NCBI RefSeq assembly: GCF_018613315.1
Contig: NZ_JAGGQL010000007.1
Coordinates: forward strand, 40,199 to 104,198
Length of the DNA stretch: 64,000 nucleotides
Direction of reading: 5' to 3'
Origin: Bacillus sp. ISL-37
GTDB lineage: Bacteria; Bacillota; Bacilli; Bacillales; Cytobacillaceae
The notes beneath the pieces are model-generated. The model had not been told where the DNA came from, did not search any database, and saw only the letters and a list, made by a program, of their open reading frames with translations. The translations under genes and the position numbers were made by a program. Positions 18,601-25,973 of the stretch are shown here, one piece after another. Position 1 is the stretch's first letter. Each line of letters starts with the position of its first letter.

Positions 18601-21600
18601 TTGGGACCATCGTGGACTTGACTGCATCAGGAACCACGTATAAGCAGTATTTAGAAGAAAGAGGATACAAGGTCGTTTACCTGAATTATCAGGATACAGA
18701 TAAATTGGGCGAGGTCGATGTTGTATTCGCGAATTCCGATTATGCAAGAAATTTAGAACCTTCGAAAGAAGAGTTTTTAGCATTCCAGAAAGCGCTGGAT
18801 GAAAGTAGAAAATCAGTTATCTGGACAGGCCAGGCTGGAGGGCGCGGTTCGATCAGGTATTTGCAGGAATTCAATAATGATCCGAAAACAATATTCGAAC
18901 ATAACAACAAACCTGGAGCACAGGGAACTGTAGTGGGTGACCATCCTCTTTCTGCAGGTTTTAAAGCAGGAGATATAATCGAAATACCTGGAAAGTCCGG
19001 CTATTATTATGGTTTTGACGGCTATTCGGGTACAACGGTCATTGATTTCTCACATACAGGAACCGGGGAAAAGGGAAGCATGGTCGCCTACAAAGGCAGG
19101 ACGACCGATACCGTTGAAATTCTCTTGGCTAATATGACAGTCAGCCATGTGTTCAAGCCAAATGAATCGTTTGACCCAGCAAGAGAACGGCTATTGAATA
19201 ACTCTCTAGACTGGGCACTCGAAGAGAAAGAGGCACTTGTCGGTGAACTCAATGGTATAGTCCAGAACGTCAATGGACCTGTAAAAGGGACAATTTCTGT
19301 AAAAGAAACCGGCAAAACCTATCAAACAGATGAGAAAGGAAAGATCTTTTCTGCATTTGAGGAAGGAACCTACACCTTGAATATTGAAGCTTTTGGACAC
19401 AATCCAAAAGAATTCACAGTCTCGATTAAAAATGGCGAAGCGACAAATGAAGATTTCGTAATTGAAACTGTTGATTCTGGCATCCTGGCTGGTAAAATAG
19501 TCGATGCCTCTACGAAAGATCCAATCGAAGGTGCAAGAGTAGAAGTCATCGGAACACCAGTGACAGTCAAGACAAGTGAGGACGGAAGGTATCAAGCGAC
19601 ACTCCCAGAAGGCCAATATGAAGTCAGGGTAATCGCGGCCGGCTATAAGCCGATCTACCAGTCTGTAGAACTTACAACAGACCAGCAGACAGACCTAAAT
19701 GTCTCACTTGTTGTTTCTGAAAAGATTGCACTTCTAGCAAACCCGTATCAGCAGGACAGAATTATGCCGTTCCTAGAAAGCAATGGATACGATGTTGACT
19801 TGCATCCTTATGCAGAGTTTGAAACGTTGATCGAGAATATACCAAACTATAAATTAATCATCGTCAATGATACATCCTATTCAATGAAGGAAGATAGATT
19901 TAAGGCGATGGTGGAGAAAGCAAATGAAAATGAAGTCAGCATTATTTTCACATCCTTGTTCGGAGGTCCGATTGGAGATTTAAGTGATGCATATGGGGAC
20001 CCTGAAGATTTTGATTATACTTTCGTAGATAAGGAACTAAATCTTCGGGTCGACGAGAACCATCCAATTCTGAAGGGATTCAATATAGGTGAAGAACTTC
20101 CATTGCTTCTCAATCCAAAAGGAGCAGTGCAGTATTCGGTGTTTGAAAACTATAGCGGGACGACTCTTGCCAGCTTGACTAACCCGGTTAAAGGAGAACT
20201 TGGCAGCTCAATTGCCTATAAGTTCAGTTCATCAAATAGTGTTCATATTCTTCTTTCCGCACTGCAAATCAGCGGTTATGGCCATCCGAATGAAAAATGG
20301 ACAGAAAATGCGAAAAAGATATATGTGAATGCGATTAATTACGCGTTGACTGCAAGCCAGGGTGAAATCAAAGGAGAAGTAAAGGACAGCCAGGGAAATC
20401 CAATTGCAAATGCCTTTGTCACTATTGAGGGAACAAACCACAAAACAACCACCAACTCAGCTGGCCAGTATAAGTTTGGAATTGGTATTGGTGATTACGA
20501 AGTGAAGGTCCAGGCAAGAGGCTTTACTGAACAAACCAAGCCAGCTAAAGTTGCAGAGCTTGGAAGCAGTGTCGATTTGAACTTCACACTGGAAGCTATT
20601 GATGGATCTGATTTGAATGGTGTAATTACAGGCAAGAAAGACAAAGAACCCGTGGCTGGTGCTAAGTTGACACTAGTTCCAAAAGATGAGCCAGATTTTA
20701 AGATGGAAGGCTCCAGCATAGAAGATGGTTCATATGAATTCAAGAATTTGCTGCCTGGCGAGTACACTTTGTTTGTAATAGCTGAAGGGTATCTGCAGGA
20801 AGCTTTTGAGGTTGAAATTGTTTCCGAAGATAAGGAATTCAACCTTGAACTCAACGCATTCGAGGCGGCAGTATTGGGAGATGTTAATGGTGCCCTGACA
20901 GGTCTATTAAATGAACAGGAACTGTATGCGGAAGAGAAAGGCTGGGACATCCTCGGGAATGTTGGAAAATATGATGTCATCCTAGTCAATACAAATAAAG
21001 GAACAAAAGAGCAATTTGAACAGCTGATCAAAGAAAGTGACGAACTAAAGACAAGCCTTGTTTTCACAGGCACATGGGGCGTTGCTGAAGGTTCAATCCA
21101 AAGACTAAAGGAGGTCACGGGAGGTCTGGAAATGGACCAGCAGGGATATAATGAAGGAGCGATATATGTTGAAGCAGCAGATGGACATCCAATGTTCAAC
21201 GGAATCAATTTGGATGAAAATGACCGGGTTAAAATCCACACGGCGAAAAGTCCATATGCGACGTTCAAGAATTATACAGGTATAGCAATTTCGAGCCTTT
21301 CTGTTGACGGAGAGAGTAAAGGGGATTCAATTGGATTTGAATTCAGGAGTAAGGAGCACATGCATTTGCTGATGTCTTCTTTTGCTGTTACAAATATCAT
21401 CGGCCCTGACTATGGCTGGACTCAAGATGGGCGACAGTTATTCGTAAATGCCCTTGGCTGGTCAAAGGAAACAGTTCAGGAAATCCCTGAAGCACCAACT
21501 TGGGAAGTGGAAGAAATGATGGTGAAGGGTGAGCCGGCATTAGTAGAAGGCACAGCACCACAGGGAACGACCGTGAATATTTATGAAAAGCATGGCAATG

Positions 21601-21785
21601 AAGTATTCCTGATTGATTCGGTTAAAACAGGGCAGGATGGCACGTACTCAGTAAAGTTAGATCTTGATAATGGAACGCATACTTTGCATGCAGAAGCAGA
21701 GAACTTTGCGGGTAAAACAAAGGCAGTAAATACAATGAAAGTAATTGTAACAGGGAAACCTGAGAAAAAGAAGAAAGCAAGCTAA
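12678..21785 (+). CDS. Giant secreted S8 protease, bacillopeptidase F-like, with propeller and five tandem modules
   Basis: The protein has 3035 residues. A signal peptide (about 1-34, MHKKKK... hydrophobic ...SFAA) is followed by an acidic spacer and a pro-domain (about 95-215). The subtilisin domain (about 226-538) has Asp257 (GIMDSGVDG), His299 (GHGHGTHVAG), Asn396 (AAGNDG) and Ser478 (GTSMATPH) all present. Two transthyretin-like regulatory domains (about 543-701) and a seven-motif PQQ-type propeller (about 705-1064, repeats like ALDSFTGKEQW) come next. Five modules follow (about 1068-1436, 1438-1809, 1810-2188, 2189-2561, 2562-2934), each with two transthyretin-like domains plus a ~205-residue alpha/beta domain resembling GATase/ThuA folds. 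A final Ig-like domain and a KKKK tail close it; there is no LPXTG motif. The ATG at 12678 follows AGGGGGTG. Bacillopeptidase F itself is about 1433 residues. The catalytic domain suggests extracellular proteolysis; the role of the modules is unknown. Confidence 0.9.
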   Translation: MHKKKKVTVRRFSAIMLVMLMIISSFTSQLSFAAEQKPKSFTEEELVLEKQREQSAASEKAEQQESPSEEGGELTKLLDGLGIDAPPLKGDEATATEIKKEAALLKAFEKEQELDVIIRMKDQPDLSKIYPQVKAKKNRAEKIKAIQDHLKEKANNSQKGIQQALSALESKGKAKKKDSLWIINGITASITKDAFEELNNRDDIAEISLDETLSLPEVTVEENPPRLPQWGLEKIYAPKVWGQYGLKGEGMVVGIMDSGVDGNHEALKHNYRGRDGNHQYSWIDLSGQGYDKPNDGHGHGTHVAGTAVGGGTGEPIGVAPEAEWIAAKIFNDGGSTTLSAIHQAFQWFMAPGGDPSKAPHVVNNSWGNSNTYNLEFYEDVKAWVSAGIFPSFAAGNDGPGSQTIGSPGSFPETFAVGATDVFDQTAYFSSRGPVFWKDENGDEQRIIKPDISAPGHRIYSAWPAKRNEGKYNTISGTSMATPHVTGAVALLLQANPNLTVDQVKESLKQTSRVEPHMGTLPNDSYGTGIMNIYQAVTETAFAGELTGKLTDKDGKPLTGKLDIKEEGLSYNIAKGGDFKFKIREGSHKIKVTSFGYQDFETIIELKKGETLSVNWVLENAQAFTVTGKVTDSSGKAVPYAFVRIKNTPLPTYRTDANGTFEVVNLPAGQYVLQVSGEGINGLAKELDVSADTSIDLKVNSNPANLNKEWSMANGNNQRNAVSANAIDLDALDESWEYNTTGKGKILFSTPAAANNKVVLVTDSGYVVALDSFTGKEQWSVRNGNTNRSSPTIYGDTVYLSGGEDGKIYALDLKSGSIIWTTAVGSMAVYESPLLVDGTLFVSSDLSKDAKLTALNAETGEKKWSVNLGAPTYFGPSAGDGMLFIGSYDNQKLRALRIEDGTEVWSKTLVNEGVASKPVFDDGTLYLAGTNFNTEGGTLYALDSKTGEEKWKAEGIGDTQAGSPIVYENIVVIGSAVQPVLRAFDAKNGQELWNNRSVGTTLNSGSVSSNGLLFFVGTSGNLSVIDVYTGERMKDFSLPVYSTSGIPILPGQVIVPYQTGVKSYSSPGSVQGILKDSDGNVVQGSVSVLETGETVDTNEDGGFLLKHAPGEFTIRISSYGKKQITENVKLSSGYQFMKDYQLEEAAKGSLSILVKDQRTGNPVDGATVLLNQSPVEGKTDGKGIFAKEEIYEGTYMADITLKGYKTGSMKIVVKAGEGTDLTFELKPIDIAVLNDYKSEITTLLNVNGFIAEERGWDVVEDIGRYKVLYLNGGYGSDGIKPTEDQFKELAEKAKAHNVSIIFTDQWGSNYGSIHHLKDYHQDPKELDHDYDGGEVRIQVEAEHPIFKGYKPGDRINVLKNNADFAWFNQYSGRTIGKIGNTDLGFVGSGIAYKAVSEDSAHLLLSSHATVPWESSKAWLRGQQQILFNSIEYLYKAEYGKITGSVTNAAGEPVEGNIEVLETGVKAKTDRDGNFTLFHDEGTFKIEVRAKGLGSKEETVTVAKESAATVQIALGESEKGLLTGTVTDAISGMELQGVNITVENSAGETITEVQTAANGRYEVHGLEEEVYTLKSSKDGYIEQTQNVDIARHSGELDIQMHTMPSVGVVGDYFSSEKNFKALMNEYGVNVLDVQPGELVQRMAEFDVIFFNDPSSSAITNEMMEAADNAQTSLIYGDAVWGGGIKQLVNYRKDPKELKTIRKTTEAAQYKVIEEHPIFNGAKTGEIIEILTPAASYVGYFKDYSGYPLAEIKHEGSDATHGLGVAYKPRSAGSAELLLSGHGFAYYHGAKDYTEEGKQLLINSVLWAANVKYPVISGTIVDEEGNPLKADIKVKGEPFQTQSSSKDGSFTIALLSGEYEIEISSYGYAAKTMKVTAEMDSEPMEIGMAVAENVGSISGTVEDSKDGNAIEGAKITLLGAPKEAITNVQGQYNITKVEPGNYTARIEKEGYVRQDIEVKITDGQKAAVNAKLKPSPTVGTIVDLTASGTTYKQYLEERGYKVVYLNYQDTDKLGEVDVVFANSDYARNLEPSKEEFLAFQKALDESRKSVIWTGQAGGRGSIRYLQEFNNDPKTIFEHNNKPGAQGTVVGDHPLSAGFKAGDIIEIPGKSGYYYGFDGYSGTTVIDFSHTGTGEKGSMVAYKGRTTDTVEILLANMTVSHVFKPNESFDPARERLLNNSLDWALEEKEALVGELNGIVQNVNGPVKGTISVKETGKTYQTDEKGKIFSAFEEGTYTLNIEAFGHNPKEFTVSIKNGEATNEDFVIETVDSGILAGKIVDASTKDPIEGARVEVIGTPVTVKTSEDGRYQATLPEGQYEVRVIAAGYKPIYQSVELTTDQQTDLNVSLVVSEKIALLANPYQQDRIMPFLESNGYDVDLHPYAEFETLIENIPNYKLIIVNDTSYSMKEDRFKAMVEKANENEVSIIFTSLFGGPIGDLSDAYGDPEDFDYTFVDKELNLRVDENHPILKGFNIGEELPLLLNPKGAVQYSVFENYSGTTLASLTNPVKGELGSSIAYKFSSSNSVHILLSALQISGYGHPNEKWTENAKKIYVNAINYALTASQGEIKGEVKDSQGNPIANAFVTIEGTNHKTTTNSAGQYKFGIGIGDYEVKVQARGFTEQTKPAKVAELGSSVDLNFTLEAIDGSDLNGVITGKKDKEPVAGAKLTLVPKDEPDFKMEGSSIEDGSYEFKNLLPGEYTLFVIAEGYLQEAFEVEIVSEDKEFNLELNAFEAAVLGDVNGALTGLLNEQELYAEEKGWDILGNVGKYDVILVNTNKGTKEQFEQLIKESDELKTSLVFTGTWGVAEGSIQRLKEVTGGLEMDQQGYNEGAIYVEAADGHPMFNGINLDENDRVKIHTAKSPYATFKNYTGIAISSLSVDGESKGDSIGFEFRSKEHMHLLMSSFAVTNIIGPDYGWTQDGRQLFVNALGWSKETVQEIPEAPTWEVEEMMVKGEPALVEGTAPQGTTVNIYEKHGNEVFLIDSVKTGQDGTYSVKLDLDNGTHTLHAEAENFAGKTKAVNTMKVIVTGKPEKKKKAS

Positions 21786-21808
21786 CGAACACGAATACTA
21801 GTTGATAT

Positions 21809-21835
21809 TGGCTTCCCATTTAGGGAAGCCTTTTC
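21809..21835 (+). terminator. Terminator of the giant protease gene
   Basis: The stem TTGGCTTCCC / GGGAAGCC with a five-base loop is followed by TTTTC. Confidence 0.88.
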
Positions 21836-21945
21836 TTTAATAGGGTTAGTTTCAAGGGCCTTTGAGTGGAAAAATAATTAAGGAATACTTACACTTATAA
21901 AACAGGGAAGTTATTGTGGAAATACTTATTCAATATGCTTATCAC

Positions 21946-21975
21946 TTCACAATCTCGGTACTTTTATGATATATT
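21946..21975 (+). promoter_or_regulatory. Predicted sigma-A promoter of ppc
   Basis: TTCACA at 21946 and TATATT at 21970 are spaced 18 bases apart, with TG one base before the -10 (extended -10). The ppc start codon lies about 40 bases further on. Confidence 0.5.
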
Positions 21976-22016
21976 AATATTTAAAATATTCTTACAAGTT
22001 TTAGGAAGGTGACAAA

Positions 22017-24779
22017 ATGACATCAGGAATTGAAGTGAACGACAGCAGTTTGCCATTGCGCCGGGATGTAAAAATGCTTGGAAACATCCTCGGAGATATT
22101 CTAGTCTACCATGGCGGAGTGGAACTATTTGAAAAAGTAGAAAAGATTCGAGCTATGTGCAAAACGCTAAGGAATGAACATGACCGCGATGCATACCCTA
22201 CTTTAAAAGAGGAAATCGCAGGCTTGTCTGTTCCTATGAGAAAAAATGTTATTCGGGCATTTTCGGTATATTTTCATCTAATCAATGCGGCAGAACAAAA
22301 TCACCGGATCCGCAGGCGCCGCGACTATCTGCTCAAGTCTGAAACCAGCTCACAGCCAGGCTCTATTGAATCAGCCATCCTTTCATTGAAAGACAATTAT
22401 ATATCCTCAGATATCATTCAAAATGTACTGAATACCATTTCATTGGAATTGATCATTACAGCCCATCCTACGGAAGCCACCAAACGTTCAATCCTGGAGA
22501 TCCAGAAAAGGATAGCAGGTATCCTTAAAAGTCTGGACAATCCACTCTTATCCAAAAAAGAACGTGATAGGATCGAGGAAAGCCTATTCAATGAGGTTTC
22601 CGTCCTTTGGCAGACTGATGAATTAAGGGACCGTAAACCTACTGTCATTGATGAAGTCAGGAACGGACTTTATTATTTTGACCAGACACTATTCGATGTC
22701 CTTCCTGAAATCCATCAGGAAGTAGAAACTAGCCTGAAAGGCCATTATCCTGAACATGAATGGAAAGTACCTCACTTCCTGCGATTCGGTTCATGGATCG
22801 GCGGTGACAGGGATGGGAATCCAAATGTTACTCCGGATATTACATGGGAAACATTGCAAAGACAAAGACGTCTGGTACTTAAAAAGTATAAAGCTGTATT
22901 AGTTGATTTGATGAAGCGTTTCAGTCATTCAACAACAAGAGCAGCTGTTAGTGAAGAACTAATCGCATCAGTCATTAAAGATGAAGAAAGATATTTAACG
23001 GCTGATCAAAAATGGAATATTGAAGGCGAGGTTTATCGCCGCAAATTTGCTATTATCATTCAAAGGCTTAAGGAAGCTGGAAAATCTGATATTGGCTATA
23101 AATCATCAGAGGAAATGCTTGAAGACCTTCTTGTCATAAAACGAAGCATCTATCAGCATCATCCTGTTCATCATGAACTCAAAACTTTGCAAAAGTTGAT
23201 CAGGCAAGTCCAGCTGTTCGGATTCCATCTTGCTACTCTGGATATTCGTAACCATAGCGGTGAACATGAAGCGGCAATCGCTGAAATACTGAAGAAGGTT
23301 GGAATCAATCATGATTATCCATCACTATCTGAAGATGAAAAGCAGGAATTACTTGTTAAAATTCTTGAAGACCCACGTCCTTTGCTCCTTCTTCATGAGG
23401 ATTATTCAAAAGAGACGCAAGAAATGCTTCAAGTTTTTGAGATGATCAAACGAGCGCACAATGAATTCGGGAAGCGTTCAATTTCTGTTTATCTAGTGAG
23501 TATGACTCAATCCGCAAGCGATTTGCTAGAAGTGCTTGTCCTTGCTAAGGAGGCTGGCATTTACAGACTCCATTCGGATGGTACTTTCGAGACCGATTTG
23601 AACGTCGCTCCGTTGCTAGAAACAATCGACGATTTAACAGCTGGTCCAAAAATTATGGAAACATTATTCAAGTTGCCAATTTACCGCAATCATTTGAATA
23701 AAATGGGGGACCAGCAGGAAATCATGCTTGGGTACTCAGATGGAAGCAAGGATGGCGGAACATTGACAGCCAACTGGAAGCTTTACAAAGCCCAGCTTGA
23801 GATCAATGAAATGGCGAAGAAATATCAAATCGGATTGAAGTTTTTCCATGGCAGAGGAGGTTCACTAGGCCGTGGAGGCGGTCCATTGAACAAAAGCCTC
23901 CTTTCCCAGCCTGTCGAGACTCTTGGTCAAGGAGTCAAAATTACTGAGCAAGGTGAAGTTTTGTCATCTCGTTATCTGTTGAAGGATATTGCCTATAGAA
24001 GCCTTGAACAGGCTACATCTACGATGATGAAGGCTGCAGCGAATGTATTGAAGGAATCTGAGCAGGGTCATTTGCGTGACCAAAGATGGGTGGATGCCAT
24101 CGAGCAAATTTCTGCTGTTTCCTTAAGAAAATATCAGTCGCTTGTGTTTGAAGATCCAGATTTCATCACATATTTCAACCAAGCTACACCGTTGAAAGAA
24201 CTGGCTGAACTGAATATCGGTTCACGTCCGATGAGCCGTAAAAACAGTGCTCAATTCGAAAATCTTCGTGCTATACCATGGGTATTTGCCTGGACACAAA
24301 GCAGACAGCTCTTCCCTGCATGGTATGCGGCTGGAACTGGTTTGCAGAGCTTTGCACAGGAAAGTCCCGATAATTTAAAGGTCTTACAGGAAATGTATGA
24401 AGAATGGCCATTCTTCCGAAGTACTGTTGACAATCTCCAAATGGCATTGATGAAGGCGGACATTACCACGGCACAGGAATACACTTCACTTGTGGAAGAT
24501 AAAGCAATTGCTGACCGTATCTTTGGCAATATTTTAGAGGAGTATGAACGAACCAAGAATATCCTTCTGCAAATTACAGAGGATGAAGAACTTCTTGACC
24601 ATACACCAAATATCAAAGACTCTGTCCATAGACGAAATCCATATGTCGATCCGCTTAACTTTATTCAAGTGGAATTGATTAAGGAGCTTCGGAAGGATGA
24701 AGATCCGGATGATGAGTTATTGACACAGGTTTTATTAACTATCAGCGGCGTTGCTGCAGGATTAAGGAATACTGGTTGA
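22017..24779 (+). CDS. ppc: Phosphoenolpyruvate carboxylase
   Basis: This 920-residue enzyme carboxylates phosphoenolpyruvate to oxaloacetate with bicarbonate, replenishing the TCA cycle. Full-length bacterial-type motifs are present: ITAHPTEATKRS with the catalytic histidine, SWIGGDRDGNPNVT, LGYSDGSKDGG, FHGRGGSLGRGGGP (the glycine-rich catalytic loop), SRPMSRK, and the conserved C-terminal ending LRNTG. The length is normal for the family. AGGAAGGTGACAAA precedes the ATG and a likely extended -10 promoter sits just upstream. It is monocistronic, closed by a strong terminator. Many Bacillus use pyruvate carboxylase for this role, so this gene adds a second anaplerotic route. Confidence 0.97.
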   Translation: MTSGIEVNDSSLPLRRDVKMLGNILGDILVYHGGVELFEKVEKIRAMCKTLRNEHDRDAYPTLKEEIAGLSVPMRKNVIRAFSVYFHLINAAEQNHRIRRRRDYLLKSETSSQPGSIESAILSLKDNYISSDIIQNVLNTISLELIITAHPTEATKRSILEIQKRIAGILKSLDNPLLSKKERDRIEESLFNEVSVLWQTDELRDRKPTVIDEVRNGLYYFDQTLFDVLPEIHQEVETSLKGHYPEHEWKVPHFLRFGSWIGGDRDGNPNVTPDITWETLQRQRRLVLKKYKAVLVDLMKRFSHSTTRAAVSEELIASVIKDEERYLTADQKWNIEGEVYRRKFAIIIQRLKEAGKSDIGYKSSEEMLEDLLVIKRSIYQHHPVHHELKTLQKLIRQVQLFGFHLATLDIRNHSGEHEAAIAEILKKVGINHDYPSLSEDEKQELLVKILEDPRPLLLLHEDYSKETQEMLQVFEMIKRAHNEFGKRSISVYLVSMTQSASDLLEVLVLAKEAGIYRLHSDGTFETDLNVAPLLETIDDLTAGPKIMETLFKLPIYRNHLNKMGDQQEIMLGYSDGSKDGGTLTANWKLYKAQLEINEMAKKYQIGLKFFHGRGGSLGRGGGPLNKSLLSQPVETLGQGVKITEQGEVLSSRYLLKDIAYRSLEQATSTMMKAAANVLKESEQGHLRDQRWVDAIEQISAVSLRKYQSLVFEDPDFITYFNQATPLKELAELNIGSRPMSRKNSAQFENLRAIPWVFAWTQSRQLFPAWYAAGTGLQSFAQESPDNLKVLQEMYEEWPFFRSTVDNLQMALMKADITTAQEYTSLVEDKAIADRIFGNILEEYERTKNILLQITEDEELLDHTPNIKDSVHRRNPYVDPLNFIQVELIKELRKDEDPDDELLTQVLLTISGVAAGLRNTG

Positions 24780-24785
24780 TCAAAA

Positions 24786-24812
24786 AGACCCGCCGCATGG
24801 CGGGTCTCTTTG
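24786..24812 (+). terminator. Terminator of ppc
   Basis: The nine-base stem AGACCCGCC / GGCGGGTCT with loop GCAT is followed by CTTTG. A MITE-like element begins a few bases later. Confidence 0.85.
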
Positions 24813-24817
24813 ATTAA

Positions 24818-25000
24818 GGCTGTTTTCGTAAAGATTGTTGTTAAAATCCTAAAGCCGATTTTAACGTAATTTAAGGCCATTTTGCAGTTCGGAATTAAGT
24901 TTGTATGCTCTTTTCTCACAAAAGAGTCAACTTTACGAAGAAAAATGGTCATAAAATTCTATTTTGTAGTCAAATAGCAACAAAGTTTGAGAAAAGAGCC
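24818..25000. mobile_element. MITE-like element, copy A (183 bp, TIRs, 8-bp target duplication)
   Basis: The ends are imperfect terminal inverted repeats beginning GGCTGTTTTCGTAAAGATTG and (reverse strand) GGCTCTTTTCTCAAACTTTG, about 20 of 26 positions alike. It is flanked by TTGATTAA (24810-24817) and TCGATTAA (25001-25008), an 8-bp duplication with one mismatch. A second copy, inverted, lies at 58270-58454 with strong similarity over its whole length. It has no coding capacity. The GGCTCTTT-type ends and 8-bp duplications resemble ISL3-family elements, which may have mobilised it. Confidence 0.82.
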
Positions 25001-25058
25001 TCGATTAAAGCCGTAGCAAAAGTTTTGACGAAGTACTAACAGCATCGGAAGGTCATTC

Positions 25059-25520
25059 TTAGACAGGCAGTTTCATTTGCCTTTCGAAAGTAACATGAGT
25101 TAAAATTTCATGGTTAAGTGTTTTAGCCATTTTCATAGTAAGATTCAGTATTTTACGAATGCCTTCCTGGTGCCCGTTTTTGATAGCAAATCCGTCACAT
25201 TGAATTTCACTTTCAATACTCAATTGTTGTTCTAGCACAGGGTATTCAATATGACCAAGTTCATGCCAGATAATCGCTTCTTTTATATCTTTGTCGGCGC
25301 AGAAAGATGGGTAGTCATATACAACGATGAACCAATCGAATTCAGCTTCATAAGATTTATAAAACAGGGTCAGAATCCGGGAATCGATATCCCATAAATC
25401 AAGCCATTTTCCATTCCTAAACCCAAAAACCTTTAATACGGCCTCCTTATTTTCGATGATGGCAATCTTTCCATTGACCCGGTACTTCTCCTGATCCAAA
25501 AGTTCACCGATGCATTTCAA
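25059..25520 (-). CDS. Hypothetical protein with HExxH zinc-binding motif
   Basis: This 153-residue soluble protein was not recognised. It contains IIWHELGHIEYP, an HExxH motif typical of zinc metalloproteases, followed about 15-20 residues later by SIESEIQCDGFAIKNG, where an E/D-rich segment could give the third zinc ligand, as in peptidases that use ESxxDxxA. The N-terminal ~85 residues (IAIIENKEAVLKVFGFRNGK) have no clear homology that I can name. No signal peptide is visible, so it would act in the cytoplasm. The TTG start at 25520 follows AGAGGAGGAA. It lies between the MITE copy and a divergent small gene. Confidence 0.7.
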   Translation of the reverse strand: MKCIGELLDQEKYRVNGKIAIIENKEAVLKVFGFRNGKWLDLWDIDSRILTLFYKSYEAEFDWFIVVYDYPSFCADKDIKEAIIWHELGHIEYPVLEQQLSIESEIQCDGFAIKNGHQEGIRKILNLTMKMAKTLNHEILTHVTFERQMKLPV

Positions 25521-25634
25521 AAAATTCCTCCTCTACATGAAGTCCTGTTATTATTGTTAAATATATTAGTTATTGTTAAACAACATGAGTAATATAAAAA
25601 AGCACGAAATTGATCAGAAGGGAGGGAGCTGTGA

Positions 25635-25916
25635 ATGCTTTGTTCGCATAGTTACTGGAAAGTGGATCGCAGGATTGAAGATAATGAACAAGTTTATGAA
25701 GAAAACGAGCAATTCATAAAAATGTATCATGACAGGATAACCACAGCTTCTGACATTTTTCATCTGCGTGACATATTAGATATAACATTTAAGGAAATGT
25801 CAGGAAGGACAGGCTTTCTTTATCTGCATACAACAAGAGGAGTGTATTCTTTCTGTACGGATGCAAAGCCGGATCGACTTATCGAGATGTATAAAGAAAT
25901 CAAACATAAAAATTAG
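25635..25916 (+). CDS. Hypothetical 93-residue protein
   Basis: This is a small soluble protein that I do not recognise. It is acidic and helical at the N-terminus (RRIEDNEQVYEENEQFIKMY), has two cysteines (in LCSHSY and FCTDAK), and has a C-terminal alpha/beta stretch (GRTGFLYLHTTRGVYSF). GGAGGGAGCTGTGA gives a good ribosome binding site for the ATG at 25635. It is followed 57 bases later by a CBO0543 membrane protein, and a hairpin between them may act as terminator or translational control. Confidence 0.65.
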   Translation: MLCSHSYWKVDRRIEDNEQVYEENEQFIKMYHDRITTASDIFHLRDILDITFKEMSGRTGFLYLHTTRGVYSFCTDAKPDRLIEMYKEIKHKN

Positions 25917-25939
25917 CTGAATTTACATATTTAGCAGCA

Positions 25940-25973
25940 AAAATCACACTCTATATACAAAGGGTGTGATTTT
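25940..25973 (+). promoter_or_regulatory. Hairpin covering the ribosome binding site of the CBO0543 gene
   Basis: The arms AAAATCACAC and GTGTGATTTT (plus C-G and G-U extensions) form a stem of about twelve pairs with a ten-base loop. The AAAGGGTGTG ribosome binding site of the next gene lies in the 3' arm and loop edge, and the ATG starts right after it. Confidence 0.55.

Noticed and set aside
20495-21268. 257-codon minus-strand ORF inside the giant protease gene
   Set aside because: Antisense shadow of strongly supported coding sequence; serine-rich low-complexity translation and no ribosome binding site.
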